Positions 1-9,544 of a DNA stretch of 28,199 nucleotides are shown piece after piece; position 1 is the stretch's first letter, and every line of letters begins with the position of its first letter. Under the pieces are notes generated by a model that worked only from the letters and a program-made list of their open reading frames with translations, did not search any database and had not been told where the DNA came from. The stretch lies in assembly GCF_000372725.1 (NCBI RefSeq), contig NW_005198707.1, forward strand, positions 1 through 28,199, given 5' to 3'. The stretch is from Emiliania huxleyi CCMP1516 (Eukaryota > Haptophyta > Isochrysidales > Noelaerhabdaceae). Position numbers and translations under genes: made by a program.

Positions 1-728
1 GGCTCCGCAGCAGTGGGACACCGAGCTGGAGGCTCGGGCGGGAGCTCGCGCGAGCACATAGCGAGGTGCGTGCGCGGCGGCGTGACACAGGTGAGCGGGC
101 AGCTGGCGCACATTTCGGCTGTGGGAGCTGCCAGGAGTTTGCTCTCTCCGTTCACACCCCTTTGCAGAATACCAAACAACTCTAACACTCACACGTAATT
201 TGGGGCCTGGAGCCCTGTTCACGCGCGCGCGAGACGTGCAGACAGGGTGTGTTTTGTTTGTTGAGGTGCGAGCCCTGGAGGCTGCCCTGGGGATGGGGGG
301 GGACTACCCGCGGGCCTAGAAGGCCCGCGCGCAGGGGGGTGGGACATTGAGACCGGTCTGCGGTCATGAATGACAGCGCGACACGCATGTTACGAGCAGC
401 GTTGTTGATGTTTTGCGCGTCGCCACAGACGGCGGCGCGCGAGAGCTGTTGCGAGTGGTGCTGGGCGAAGCCCCGGGCGCTGCCGGAGCGAGGCTGTGCC
501 GTAGTCGGTGCGGTCGACGGCACTCGGGCTGCCGCGACCTCTTTGGCGAAGTTGAAGATGATTCTCTTGGTTGGCGGCGCGATGCCGCCCTGGCTTTCGA
601 CGAGACAAATTTTGACGATTCCGTTCTTGACATGGAGACGTCTGTGGAGCGCGTCGTAGTATACTGTCCCTTGTGCTCTTTGGCCGCAGCGTGAAAAACA
701 TCGTGACAGCGCTGATGAGAGACAAATC
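1..728. other. left edge, intergenic region downstream of NCA2
   Basis: No gene is firmly supported here. Plus-strand bases 2-60 read as a short open tail ending in TAG (APQQWDTELEA... then stop), which could be the 3' end of a gene lying mostly outside the window. Bases about 182-700 are open on several frames of both strands. A minus-strand frame (containing IVKICLVESQGG) and a plus-strand frame from 413 (containing DLFGEVEDDSLGW) both look moderately protein-like, but they are antisense to one another. With no recognisable domain I cannot choose between them. The region may also hold the 3' UTR of the NCA2 gene, whose stop codon is at 729-731. Confidence 0.4.
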
Positions 729-1374
729 TTACCCCACAGACAGCCGCGCGTGCCGCGCCATCGCCAGTCGCAGCAGCCGCGCCTGGGCGGCCGCGGGAAG
801 CCTCGCCGCCGCCCCCAGCAGCTCCTGCAGCTCCCACCGCAGTGCGGCGGCGGCGGCGCGCGAGGCGGCGGCGGTGCTGTAGACGTCGAGCAGCAGCAAC
901 GCGGCGTGCAGCAGCGCCACCAGGAGGCCCAAGCCTTCCGCGCCGAGGTTGCCGTCTCCGGCAAGGGTCAGCGCCCGCTCCGCGCTGTGCAGGAGCTCCC
1001 CAACCTCGGCGTGCGCGGCGCGCGCGGTGAGGAGGCGCCGCGCGCGGAGCGCCTACCAAACGAAATCCGCCGCGCTGGTCCGCGGCACCGTTTCCTTTTT
1101 GCGCTGCCGTGCGCCGCGCGGCGGAGCGCCTACAAAAAGAAATACTGCGTGCGGGCGCCCCGATTTCTTTTTTTGAGCTGGCGCCGCGCGGCAGGGCGCC
1201 GTCGCGCCGGCGCGCGCGAGGCGCGACGCGGCGACGGCGAGGAGGCAGGCGGGCAGCGTGGCGAACAGCTGCAGGTTGAGCTTGTTCGAGTCGACAAGCC
1301 GGTCGAGCGTGTCCATCGCGCGCAGGGACTGCAGCTTGAGCGCCTGGACCTGTGGGGGCATCACAACGCGTGTG

Positions 1375-1406
<32 letters not shown>

Positions 1407-2247
1407 TGTGCGTGTGTGCGTGTGCGTGTGCGTGCGTGCGTGCGTGCGTGCGTGCGTGTGTGCGTGTGTGTGTGGTGGGGGGTGGGGGGGGGGCGAAGCG
1501 GGTGGAGGAGGGGAAGCAGAGGAGGGGAGGAGCGCTGGAGAGGAGGGCGAGGGAGCGCCTGCAGCAGCAGCAGCCGCACCATCTTCCCTGAGAGCAGGTT
1601 GCGCACAGCACCTGAAAAAAAGAAACGCAACCTGAAAAAAGAAACGCACCATCTTCCCTGAGAGCAGGTTGCACACGGCACCCGCGCGCATCTCCTCCTC
1701 GTATGCGCGCGTCGCGGCCGCGAGCGCCTCGGCGCGGCTAAGGCCCTCGCTCGGGTAAAGGTCCTACAAACAGAAATCCGCGCTGGGCCGACGATTTCTT
1801 TTTTTGAGCTCGCTCGGGTAGAGGTCCTGAAGCATCGTCTCGAGCGACGCCTCGGCGTCCTCGACCTGCGCGGTGGACACGCCAACCTCGAGACTTGTGC
1901 AGAGTCTTCACGGTGAACACACCAACCTCAGGGCGAGTGCGGCCTTGCGCTGTGTCATCAGAGCACCGCATGCGGGCGAGAATGGCTACGGATGCAGTGA
2001 ACACGGCCGAATATACGGTTGACTCCGGCGCAGTCTGTGTCCTCTCGAGCGCCGGCTGGAGTACAAGAGGACGTGGATTCCGCTTCTAGGGGACGGCGAC
2101 GGCGGTCGGCTCGCTCAGAGGCTGCCGCCGGTTGAGGAGCTCGAGAGCGATCTCGCGCACCTGAAAAAAAGAAACGCGGCGCGCGTGTGAAGAGGTGGCG
2201 CCAGCGAGGGAGTGTCTTGCAAGCTTGTGTGCGTGCGTGTGTGTGTG

Positions 2248-2331
<84 letters not shown>

Positions 2332-5300
2332 TGTCTGTCGTCTCCTGTCCACGTTCGCCCATACCGAGGCAACATATCGAGGCAAGTGTCTCGGAAGTGT
2401 CGCGCACCGGAGCGACGAAACGCCGCTCGGCGATGCCGCCGGCGAACCGCACCGACGCCGCGCCGCCGCGCCGAATCGCGTGCCAGTGCGGCGCAACCGC
2501 GTTGTGCAACGCGAGCGAAGCGGCGACGGCCACCGCGTCGCCGCTCAGCCCGCTCAGCCGCCGCCCGCGCCTAGGAGGGAACACCTTCCGCCGAACCTGG
2601 CGCCGAGAGGGCGACGGCGGCGGACCACGCTCAGCCGCCGCCCGCGCCGTCCACGCACCAGCTTCGCCCGCTCCAGCCCCTCGCGCCGCACCGGGCCCAT
2701 GGCGGTAACAATGTCGAGCGCCGCGGCCAGGCCGTCGGCGCCGCCGTCCGCCCGCCACTCGCTGAGCGCCTATCGGACATGTCCCGGACGTGTCATGGAC
2801 GTGTCATGGACAAGTCTCCGATGCGGTGCTCGAGACCGCCGCCTGATCGGACATGTCCCGGACATGTCATGGACGTGTCATGGTCATGCACCCATGCACA
2901 TGCACCCCCCCCCCCCCCCCCACTCGCTGAGCGCCTCGAGTGAAGCACGCGCCGCCGCCGCCAGCGCCTCCGGCACGGCCAAGTCTCGGTCTGCCGCCGT
3001 CAGAGGCACCAAGAGGGTGGCGAGGGAGTCGCAAGTGATCTTGCGCGCGGCTGTCGCCCACGCCTCCGCCTCCTGCGACGCCGCCTCCGGTGTCAATGCG
3101 CCCGTGCCCGCCTCCGCCTCCGCCTCCGCTGCCGCCTCCGCCTCCGCTGCCGCCGTCGCCGTCGCCTCCATCGTCGCCGTCGCCTCCATCGTCGCCGTCG
3201 CCGTCCTGCTCTCTGCTGCACCTCGCACCTCGCCTCCCTCCCCGCCCCCCGCCTCCGCCCCCCCCTCCCGCTGAGCCGTTGCGGCGGCCACGCGGCGGGC
3301 GAGCGCGCTTTCCGCACCTGCAGCATGGAGGCACCAAAGGGAGGTGGGCCTCTGCTTTGGTTCTTTCTCTGGCCGTGGTCGCCCGTCACCAGCCTCCTCT
3401 CTCTTCTCTCTCACGACACTCCTGTGCGGCATGGGCTTGAGATCTGCGCCTCTGTCTCTGCCATAGTCTCTGCCGTCGGCCCGTCCTTCTGCCATAGTCT
3501 CTGCCATAGTCTCTGCCGCCGGCCCGTCCTTCTGCCATAGTCTCTGCCATAGTCTCTGCCGCCGGCCCGTCCTTCTGCCATAGTCTCTGCCATAGTCTCT
3601 GCCGCCGGTCCGTCCTTCTGCCATAGTCTCTGCCATAGTCTCTGCCGCCGGCCCGTCCTTCCAGCGTGTGCCGTACGACGGATCCAGCGCGCAAGAGACG
3701 GAAGCCACAGGAGCACAGCGACTGCAGCGGAGTACAGCCGAGCACGTCTCGAAGCAGCCCACCGCTGAATATGCGAGATCGCAATCTCCCCAGGGTTCGG
3801 CTCCAGTGTGGGTAGGGGATCCCCTACCCCCAGGGAGGTGGAACCCGCACTGGACGCGCGTCTCGGGAGCATATGCCGCTGACTGAGCTCCCATCTCTCC
3901 CCAGATCTGATCTCCGCATCCAGGCCTCGAGATGTGGGGGGAGGTGTGGGGAGATGCGCCACATGCGGGCCTCGAGATGGGGGGAGATGTAGATGTGGGG
4001 AGATGTGGCCCACATCTAGGCCTTCGCACTTGCCCCGAAGGCGGAGAGCGAGGGGCGAGCCAGCAGCACCGCCTGCACCTGCGGACATCAGCAGTGTGTG
4101 TGTCTAGGAAGTGTCTAGGAAGTGTCTAGGAAGTGTCTAGGGAGTGTCTAGGGAGTGTCTAGGGAGTGTCTAGGGAAGTGTCTACAGGAAGTGTCTGGGA
4201 AGTGTCTACAGGAAGTGTCTGGGAAGTGCCTAGCGCCCGCCGCACCTCGCCCAGCAGCGAGAGGAGGAGCCGCCGCTGCCTGCTCGCATAGGCGGCACGC
4301 CTGCAGGGCATGCCACCGGACGCGTGGTCATGGACGCGTCACTGCCATGGGCATGCGCCGAGCAAGAGAATGGCAGCTCCTCCGCCGCTCCGCCAGAGGC
4401 GTCAGGCTCAGCGTCCGCGTCGCCGCCGCCGCCCACCTCCTCTCCGCGAGGTGCATCGCCGCCTCAGCCACGAGCAACTCGGCTCGCAGCGCGCGCAGCA
4501 GCACGTCCACCGCACGCAGCTGCACGAGCGCAGCGGCGAGGGGCAACGCCGCCGGCTCGGCGCGCGGCGGCGGCGGAGGCGGCGAGAAGCACGAAAACAG
4601 CCTCACGCGGCGGCGCTCGGCGGCGGCGTCGCTGTACGCCGCCCTGGGAGGAGAAGGAGGAGGGGTCGCGGAGGCGGGAGGAGGAGACTCTCGGCTCCTC
4701 TCGGCTCCTCTCGGCCCCTCTCGGCCCCTCTCGGCCCCTCTCGGCCCCTCTCCTCTCAGCCCCTCTCCTCTCGGCCCCTCTCGGCCCCTCTCGCCTGCCC
4801 CTCAGCTCGGTGGCCCGCGTCAGCGCTTCCGCCGCCGCGGCGACATAGGTGGCGCGGTTCTCTGCGCTCGCGGTCAGCGACAAGGCGTCGCAGAGGGAGC
4901 GTGCATGCTCAGCGGCGGCGGCGGTGGCGGCGGCGGCGGCGGTGGCGTCGGTGTCGGTGGCGGCGGCGGGCGACGCATCGTCACCGGACGCCGCGGCGGC
5001 GGCATTCGCGGCCGTCTCCTCGCACGCTGCCGCCGCCTCGGCCGCCGCTTCGGAGAGGACGCTGCCGTACACGCAGTAGTCGCGGTCCGAAGGGTCGATC
5101 GCCGTCGGCGCTGAGCCCGAGCGCCGCAGCAGACGCGCGGGGTCGGCGAGGGTCGACTTGCGGCGGCGCACGCGGCGGTGCAGCAGCAGCGCGACGACCG
5201 CGCCGCACGGAGGCCGGAACGAGAGCAGCGTCGCCAGCGGCTGCAGCAGCTGCAGCAGCGGCGTTTGGTCGAAAGGCAAGAGACACCAGCGGATCGACCG

Positions 5301-5585
5301 GAGGCGGCCAAGCTGCTGCTCGAACGCACGCCGTAGCAGCGAGCGAGGGGGCGGTGGAGCAGGCGGCGGCGGCGGCAGCGCTGTCCGCCTGCCGGTTAGG
5401 CCCGAGAAGAGGCGAGGCCTCTTCGGGCGGCTGGCGTTGGCAGTCCCAGACGTCCCGGGCGATGCTAGCGCGTCTAGAATCGCCCGTGAGAGGCGGAGTT
5501 GCGCGCGGCCAAGCCTCGTCATACCATCGGCGGACGCGACGGGCGCCGAGGCTAGGAGGAGGAAGGTGGCGAGCGAGCCGGACAT
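729..5585 (-). CDS. NCA2/DGS1-family mitochondrial membrane protein, multi-exon
   Basis: The spliced product matches the NCA2 family (yeast Nca2, plant DGS1), mitochondrial proteins linked to ATP synthase expression and lipid homeostasis. Recognisable stretches are HWHAIRRGG, FVAPVREIALELL, the core RLLLLQVQALKL followed by AMDTLDRLVDSNKLN, and a C-terminal RWELQELLG region. Exons supported by an unbroken frame run from high to low coordinates: 4078-4030, 3317-2935, 2769-2648, 2570-2408, 2160-2101, 1865-1827, 1763-1682, 1611-1559, 1349-1200 and 1052-729, giving 474 residues to TAA. Upstream exons are approximate: 5585 to about 4807, about 4650-4418 and about 4300-4246, with unresolved junctions. 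The chosen start, 5585, begins MSGSLATFLLLASAPVASA, a hydrophobic signal-like leader. A T-rich acceptor-like tract just upstream (5600-5640) suggests a 5' UTR intron. The total of roughly 830 residues is longer than typical NCA2 proteins because of Ala/Glu-rich low-complexity segments. The family call is strong; the N-terminal third is uncertain. Confidence 0.85.
1053..1199 (-). mobile_element. tandem introner-like intron (family D, two units)
   Basis: This GC-AG intron of the NCA2 gene consists of two successive units, 1199-1130 and 1129-1053. Each unit starts with a copy of the next exon's first bases (GCGCTCCG type) and ends in a T-rich tract plus TAG. The first unit carries inward-facing AAAAAAAGAAATC and ATTTCTTTTT ends, like terminal inverted repeats. 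Removing both restores the frame (residues GAT then ALRARRLL). Confidence 0.75.
1369..1474. repeat. (TG)n/(TGCG)n microsatellite inside NCA2 intron
   Basis: Interrupted TGCG and TG dinucleotide repeat within the 1558-1350 intron of the minus-strand NCA2 gene. It reads as CA/GCAC on the sense strand, followed by G-rich low-complexity sequence. Confidence 0.95.
1612..1681 (-). mobile_element. introner-like intron with target duplication (family D)
   Basis: GT-AG intron of NCA2. Its first 36 or so bases (including CAACCTGCTCTCAGGGAAGA) are a near-copy of the start of the following exon. The rest is two short TTTCTTTTTTCAG tracts, so the element has two possible acceptors 20 nt apart. Removal joins residues MRA to GAV and keeps the frame. 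Confidence 0.85.
1764..1826 (-). mobile_element. introner-like intron, GA-AG (family D)
   Basis: 63-nt intron of NCA2. The first 18 or so bases (GACCTCTACCCGAGCGAG) are repeated with one change right after the acceptor (GACCTTTACCCGAGCGAG). Between the copies lie inverted ends AAAAAAAGAAATC and GATTTCTGTTTG. The donor is GA, and the flanking exons (VEDAEASLETMLQ and DLYPSEG) join in frame. Confidence 0.85.
1866..2100 (-). mobile_element. introner-like intron (family C)
   Basis: 235-nt GT-AG intron of NCA2. On the sense strand it begins near CCTAGAAGCGGA and ends with GAGGTTGGCGTGTCCACC before the acceptor. It shares head, tail and internal blocks (GCTCTGA, GCGCAAG, GCCCTGAGG) with two introns of the eRF3 gene, at 10464-10656 and 11833-12006, all in the direction of transcription. 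Confidence 0.8.
2161..2407 (-). other. NCA2 intron with microsatellite
   Basis: 247-nt GT-AG intron starting GTGCGCGA and followed by an exon that also starts GTGCGCGA, so the target-copy signature is present but short. It carries a long CA run on the sense strand and ends in TTTCTTTTTTTCAG, as in family D. Confidence 0.8.
2226..2319. repeat. (TG)n microsatellite
   Basis: About 94 bp of nearly pure TG/GT repeat followed by a short GA run, inside the 2407-2161 intron of NCA2. Confidence 0.97.
2571..2647 (-). mobile_element. introner-like intron, GC-AG, 20-nt target copy
   Basis: 77-nt intron of NCA2. The intron start (GCGCGGGCGGCGGCTGAGCG) is repeated exactly at the start of the next exon. 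The donor is GC and the acceptor CCTAG. Removal gives VRGRRGRRLSGLSGDAV in frame. Confidence 0.85.
2770..2934 (-). mobile_element. introner-like intron, GC-AG (family B)
   Basis: 165-nt intron of NCA2. It starts GCGCTCAGCGAGTGG, which is repeated exactly at the start of the next exon. The sense strand holds tandem GACACGTCCATGACATGTCC-type units also found in introns of eRF3 and PP2A, plus a poly-G run. Exons join as RASLE plus ALSEWRADGG. Confidence 0.85.
3440..3652. repeat. 43-bp minisatellite
   Basis: Four near-identical 43-bp units at 3481-3523, 3524-3566, 3567-3609 and 3610-3652, with a partial unit before them. Each contains CCGTCCTTCTGCCATAGTCT and an internal doubled CTCTGCCATAGT. 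The unit length is not a multiple of three and the array lies inside an intron, so it is not coding. Confidence 0.95.
3810..3829. repeat. 20-bp perfect palindrome
   Basis: GGGTAGGGGATCCCCTACCC reads the same on both strands. It lies inside the long NCA2 intron; no function is evident. Confidence 0.9.
4079..4245 (-). mobile_element. introner-like intron (family A tandem repeats)
   Basis: 167-nt GT-AG intron of NCA2. On the sense strand it is mostly tandem CTAGACACTTCC units of about 11-12 nt (plus-strand positions 4101-4232), with variants CTAGACACTCCC and CAGACACTTCCTGT. The start GTGCGGCGGGCGCT resembles the next exon start GTGCAGGCGGTGCT. The same unit occurs in eRF3 introns in the sense direction. 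Confidence 0.8.
4688..4798. repeat. CTCGGCCCCT tandem repeat
   Basis: About ten imperfect copies of a 10-nt CTCGGCCCCT unit with short insertions. It falls in an NCA2 intron between the long first exon and the exon near 4650-4418. Confidence 0.9.
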
Positions 5586-5789
5586 GAGCCAAGAGGGGGG
5601 GGGGGGCGCTGAAAAAAAGAATTCTCCACAGCGAATTCTAGCCTCGAGGCATGATGTACATGACAAGACGAGTGTTCCACGCGCTCGCTCTCGTCTCGCG
5701 CGGCGCCCCACCAGCCAGCTATACATACGCGCCCTCGCGCCCGGCCCTCTCCCACTGAGCACTGGGGTTGGCCGCGTTCGGTCCTCCTC

Positions 5790-6470
5790 TCACTGCATCT
5801 CGCTGCTAAGGCTGAGCATCGGCGCCGACCGATCTGGCCGCGCCGCGCCGCTCGCCTTTCGTCCGCGCGTCTCTCCGAGGTGCGCCTGCCGCTCCGCTCG
5901 CAGCGCGGCGTCCGCCTTCCGCGCATTTTTACGGGACTGGCGCGCACTGCCAATCCTGCTCGTGCAGGTGGGGACCTTGTCCTCGTCCCATCCCTCGTTT
6001 GGGCTGTCTGTTTTCTTTCTTTCTTTCTGGCGCGCACTGCCAAAAGACAAACAAAAAGAAGCACTTTGGCCCTCTCTGTCGGTCGGGGCGCGTGAGCCGG
6101 ACTTGACTGACTTGGGTGGGGGCCGGTCGGCTTTCATTTCTCTCTGCGTTCTCGCAGAGTGCGAGGTTGACGGGGCGGCCCCTGTGCGGCGACGCCTTGG
6201 ACGCACGGGCGAGACGAGCCGCTCGTGCGAGCGGGCGCATGTGTCTAGATACACACACAAAAATGTGCAGCTCCATCCAATTGCAAGGCGTCGAGTGCCG
6301 CCAGCCGTGCCAGTGAGTCTTGCGCTCCTCAAAGCAGGCGCCATAAACCTTGTTCGCCCTAAGCGCCACCGTGAGCAGCGCCTCGTTGTACCACACGTAC
6401 TGCAGCGCATCGCAGTCTTCGCTTGTCGCACTCGAAGGCTGCACAAAGTCGTCCGGGCTCGACAGCCCCT
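5790..6470 (-). CDS. possible minus-strand gene fragment, unknown
   Basis: I do not recognise a family. The minus strand from about 6470 to 6260 is open and protein-like (for example ALQYVWYNEALLTVALRANK and KTHWHGWRHSTP). A second minus-strand frame from about 5955 to 5790 (containing ARKADAALRAERQAHLGETR) also looks coding and ends in a stop near 5790. Between them a 17-bp direct repeat CTGGCGCGCACTGCCAA (5938-5954 and 6028-6044) brackets a T-rich tract, as in the introners of neighbouring genes, which hints at an intron. No start or clean splice frame was found. It may be a small real gene, or chance openness in GC-rich DNA in the gap between NCA2 and the ankyrin gene. Confidence 0.3.
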   Translation of the reverse strand, partial: RGCRARTTLCSLRVRQAKTAMRCSTCGTTRRCSRWRLGRTRFMAPALRSARLTGTAGGTRRLAIGWSCTFLCVYLDTCARSHERLVSPVRPRRRRTGAAPSTSHSARTQREMKADRPPPKSVKSGSRAPTDREGQSASFCLSFGSARQKERKKTDSPNEGWDEDKVPTCTSRIGSARQSRKNARKADAALRAERQAHLGETRGRKASGAARPDRSAPMLSLSSEMQ

Positions 6471-6615
6471 ATACTACACACACCTATGAAAAAAGATTTC
6501 AAGTGCGCGCGCGAGAAGTTCGTGATGGCGGTGCAGGGAGAGTTCCCGCGCGCGCGAGGGGCAGGCGTTCCCAAGGGGACGCGTCTAAGCTGAGAGTTTT
6601 CTTCTTTCTGGCGGC

Positions 6616-7950
6616 ATGAGCGGCGCCCCGAGCCCGACTCTGCTGCCCGAGCTGGCGGTGGGCGACCTGGCCGCGCTGCGAGCCTTCCTCTCCGGGCGGC
6701 GGACGCGCGGCAGGCTCAACGCGCGGCTCGACACCGAGAAGCAAGACACGCTGCTCACCTGGGCCGCTCGTCACGGGCAAGCCGAGGCGGTGCGGCTGCT
6801 GCTCGAGGCCGGCGCGAGCGTCGGGGCGACGACTGGCAGCGGCGCGTCGGCGCTGTATATTGCGTGCCAGGAGGGCCACCTCGAGATCGCGAGGCTGCTG
6901 CGCGACGCGGGCGCAGCGGTCGGCCAAGCCATGGATGGTGGCGTCACGCCGCTGTACATCGCGTGCCAGAAGGGCTACGTCGACATCACCCGGCTGCTCC
7001 TCGAGGCTGGCGCCGCGGTCAATCAAGCCTCCGACAACGGCACCACGCCACTGCTCATCGCGTGCCACAAGGGCCACCTCGAGATCGCCAAGCTGCTGCG
7101 CGACGCCGGCGCAGCGGTCGGCCAAGTCATGGATGGCGGCTACACGCCGCTGCTCATGGCGTGCGCGGAGGGCCACGTCGAGTGCGCCCGGCTGCTCCTC
7201 GAGGCTGGCGCGGCGGTCAACCAAGCGGATTCTGAAGGCCGCACGCCGCTGTTCGTTGCGTGCGAGGAGGGCCATATCGAGTGCGCCCGGCTGCTGCGCG
7301 ACGCTGGCGCGGCGGTCAACCAAGCAGACGCGGAAGGCGTCACGCCGCTGTTCATGGCGTGCTGCAAGGGCCACGTCGAGATCGTCCGGCTGCTCTGCGA
7401 GGCCGGCGCAGCGGTCGACCAGGCCAAGCAGGATGGCACCACGCCGCTGTTCATGGCGTGCGCGGAGGGCCACGTCGAGGTCGCCAAGCTCCTCTCCTCC
7501 TACGGCGCCTCCCGCGCCGCGGTGCCGCCCGTCGGCACGCCCGAGGAGATCGCAAACCTCTTTGAACACGCCGACCTCGCCGCCTGGCTGGTCGCCAGCC
7601 GCGGCTGGACGCCGCTCGCGCACCTTGAGACCCTCACCGCCGCCCGCGCTCTCTCCCTGCTGCGCAGCGGCGCGAGCCTGCACGAGGGTGAGCCGACGCC
7701 GCTGCGGCGCGCCGCGGGCGGCGCGGGCGAGGCGGCGGCGCTGGTTCGGCGGGCAGCGGCGCCGTGGTCGCCGGCAAGCCACTCGCTCTTCCCCGCGCCG
7801 GCCCGCGCGCGGGCGGCGCTCCTCGTCCGCTCGCTCTACGAGATCCACGAGCGGCACCATCTCGACTCGGCAGGAAACACGAACGGCATCGCGGCGCGCG
7901 ACTTTAGCGCGTGCGTGCTGCGCTTCGCGATCGCGCGCGAGACGCAGTAG
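6616..7950 (+). CDS. ankyrin-repeat protein
   Basis: Single-exon protein of 444 residues. After a short N-terminal cap it carries a run of about eight 33-residue ankyrin repeats (residues about 45-300) with the usual TPL..AC..GH.E.ARLL..AGA pattern, for example TPLFMACCKGHVEIVRLL. Alternating repeats are nearly identical in DNA, so the array has expanded recently. The C-terminal 140 residues are not ankyrin. They include a W..ASHSLFPAPARARA motif that, from memory, often follows ankyrin arrays in haptophyte and stramenopile predictions. There is no signal peptide or membrane segment, so a cytosolic or nuclear protein-binding role is likely but the partner is unknown. The start at 6616 follows GGCGGC and is the first ATG of the open frame; the stop is TAG. 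Confidence 0.9.
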   Translation: MSGAPSPTLLPELAVGDLAALRAFLSGRRTRGRLNARLDTEKQDTLLTWAARHGQAEAVRLLLEAGASVGATTGSGASALYIACQEGHLEIARLLRDAGAAVGQAMDGGVTPLYIACQKGYVDITRLLLEAGAAVNQASDNGTTPLLIACHKGHLEIAKLLRDAGAAVGQVMDGGYTPLLMACAEGHVECARLLLEAGAAVNQADSEGRTPLFVACEEGHIECARLLRDAGAAVNQADAEGVTPLFMACCKGHVEIVRLLCEAGAAVDQAKQDGTTPLFMACAEGHVEVAKLLSSYGASRAAVPPVGTPEEIANLFEHADLAAWLVASRGWTPLAHLETLTAARALSLLRSGASLHEGEPTPLRRAAGGAGEAAALVRRAAAPWSPASHSLFPAPARARAALLVRSLYEIHERHHLDSAGNTNGIAARDFSACVLRFAIARETQ

Positions 7951-8312
7951 AGCGTGGCGCGAGCGAAGAATAGCCGGTGAGTCTCGAGCGGTGAGTGTCG
8001 ACGCCCCGTCAAAGATATAAGACAGAGAATGAGAAAGAAGAGAACGGCCAAAGGGGAGAGGCGCGTCGCAGTCTACGTAGTGACTATGCAGGTCTCCCGG
8101 CTAGTGCAAAATTTCTTCAGACGCCGTTCTCCATGGCGCGCGTAGCTATGACAGGGACCGCGGCCCCGGACCCCGGGTGGCGGACGGCCGGCTCTGGTGC
8201 GCAAGCGCCGGCCACCGTCGTGCCGCCGGGGATGCGCAGCGGACGCTGGGCGGCATGCCTGGAATAAGCTAGGACCTAGGTGAAAATCGAGTGCGGGTGG
8301 GTAGGGCTTAGG
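7951..8312. other. intergenic region with dispersed repeat
   Basis: No coding signal was seen. Bases about 8246-8305 resemble the reverse complement of about 14341-14393 (shared blocks GAATAAGCTAGG, GTGCGGGTGGGTAGG), so this is one copy of a dispersed repeat. It lies directly against the left end of the transposon at 8313. Confidence 0.6.
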
Positions 8313-9354
8313 TAGGGTGCCCACAGGACCCCAAAAAAGAAAAGAAAAAAGAACTGGGCCACCCCCGATCGCAGCACTTCGTGTTGGAGAGTCGAGATAT
8401 TGAGAGTGTGACTAGGAGGGAGGGACGCTGGGGATTCTCAAAGGTATACCCTTGGAATGGCCGGATCCAGCCTTAAAAGTACGAGATCGCGCGCGCTTCA
8501 CGCACAGCATCGCCTGTTCTCCGCGGCTGTGTGACGACGCGTGCCGTGCACCAGCAGAGTTGGGCGCGCGCGGCGCGACGGCGCCCGCGAGGGAAGGCGC
8601 GGGTGCAGCGGCCGCCGGCGGCCGTACCGCCCGCCACCCGGCGCAGCAGCGGCCAGCGCAGCGGCCGCCGGCGCAGCAGCCAGAGCAGCCGGTACGCGCC
8701 TTGCGAGGCGAGTACTGCCGTCCGGCAGCCTTGAGGCGGCCGGGCGGCAGTACTCGTTCGAACTTTGCGAGCCGTGCGCGCGCCGAGGCGCCCGCGGCGC
8801 GCGCCCGCCCGGCTGCCAGTAGGAGGCGGCGCAATATGGCCTATAGTACAGCCCTTGAGGAGGAGGAAGAGGCTGGCTGGCAGTGCTGTATGCCGCCGAG
8901 GGGCAGTTTTGGGGTGCTGACCCACGCCCAGGGGGCTGCAGAACGCGTCCGCAACCGGGACAACCCGCCCCCCCAGCCGAGGCCGGTCGAAGCCCACTTG
9001 GGCACAGCCATGAGGAGTCCTCTTGGTGCTCCTGGCGGCCGTTGGAATGGCGAGCGCGCGCCGATGGGGGGGGGGGGGGGGTCTTGCTTGCTCCACACCG
9101 AGCGCCATCGGTCCGGACCGGCGTGCCCACCGAGGGGTGGCTTGCACAAGGTCTGAGCCGCGGGCGCTCGGCGCCAAGTGCAGTGTCACGCTCGCACTGG
9201 AGCGGGTCACAATGGGAAACCCTCGTTTCCTATGTGCTCGGTCCCCCAACGGAAGAGGCCTCGCTCCTATTGGAACACTCCAACATCAGATTTGCCTCGT
9301 GCGTCCCTTTTTGAGGCGGAAAGCTATTTTCTTTTGGGTCCTGTGGGCACCCTA
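8313..9354. mobile_element. 1,042-bp TIR DNA transposon, non-autonomous
   Basis: The ends are inverted repeats: left TAGGGTGCCCACAGGACCCC at 8313, and right its complement, ending GGGTCCTGTGGGCACCCTA at 9354. Similarity continues inward as A-rich GAAAA tracts. The element is flanked by an exact 7-bp direct repeat GCTTAGG (8306-8312 and 9355-9361), the expected target-site duplication. Internal ORFs show no transposase motifs, so it is probably a non-autonomous derivative. A 7-bp duplication with TAGGG-type ends does not settle the superfamily; an hAT-like or other cut-and-paste group is possible. It lies in the space upstream of eRF3, about 190 bp from its start codon. Confidence 0.85.
8709..8756. 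repeat. 18-bp inverted repeat inside the transposon
   Basis: Arms 8709-8726 and 8739-8756 (CGAGTACTGCCG core) pair with one mismatch around a 12-nt loop. It lies near the middle of the TIR element. Confidence 0.85.
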
Positions 9355-9544
9355 GCTTAGGTAGGTAGGTAGAAAGGTGAAGAACAGCCAGGCTCGGACT
9401 GGACACCAACGCGGTATGGGTGGACGCTAGACAGATGATGACGACACGCACGAGCGACACACAGACACAACAGGCGGACAAGAAAAGAGAAAAACTTCGG
9501 GATACGCGAACCTCCTCGTGTCCTAGCTCGCCACCGCGACACAT

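Larger units (their letters stand above)
3318..4029 (-). other. long NCA2 intron with several repeats
   Basis: 712-nt GT-AG intron. The 5' end (GTGCGAAGGC) resembles the next exon start (GTGCGGAAAGC). It holds a CATCTCGAGGCC-type duplicated block, a 20-bp palindrome and a 43-bp minisatellite, listed separately. Splicing gives SAFGAS plus AESALARRVAAA in frame. Confidence 0.75.

Noticed and set aside
364..1674. Long minus-strand frame through the HTHARTHA-type repeat
   Set aside because: It reads through a microsatellite and intron sequence of NCA2. The family-matching exons lie in other frames.
2884..4029. Long minus-strand frame with GRDYG/AETMAE repeats
   Set aside because: The repeats come from the 43-bp intronic minisatellite; only the last part (3317-2935) is an NCA2 exon.
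4155..5587. Plus-strand Arg/Ala-rich frames over 4.1-5.6 kb
   Set aside because: They are antisense to NCA2 exons, show no domain, and have the composition expected from GC-rich shadows.
8452..9249. ORFs inside the 1,042-bp transposon
   Set aside because: Overlapping on both strands, with no transposase-like motifs; likely non-coding.
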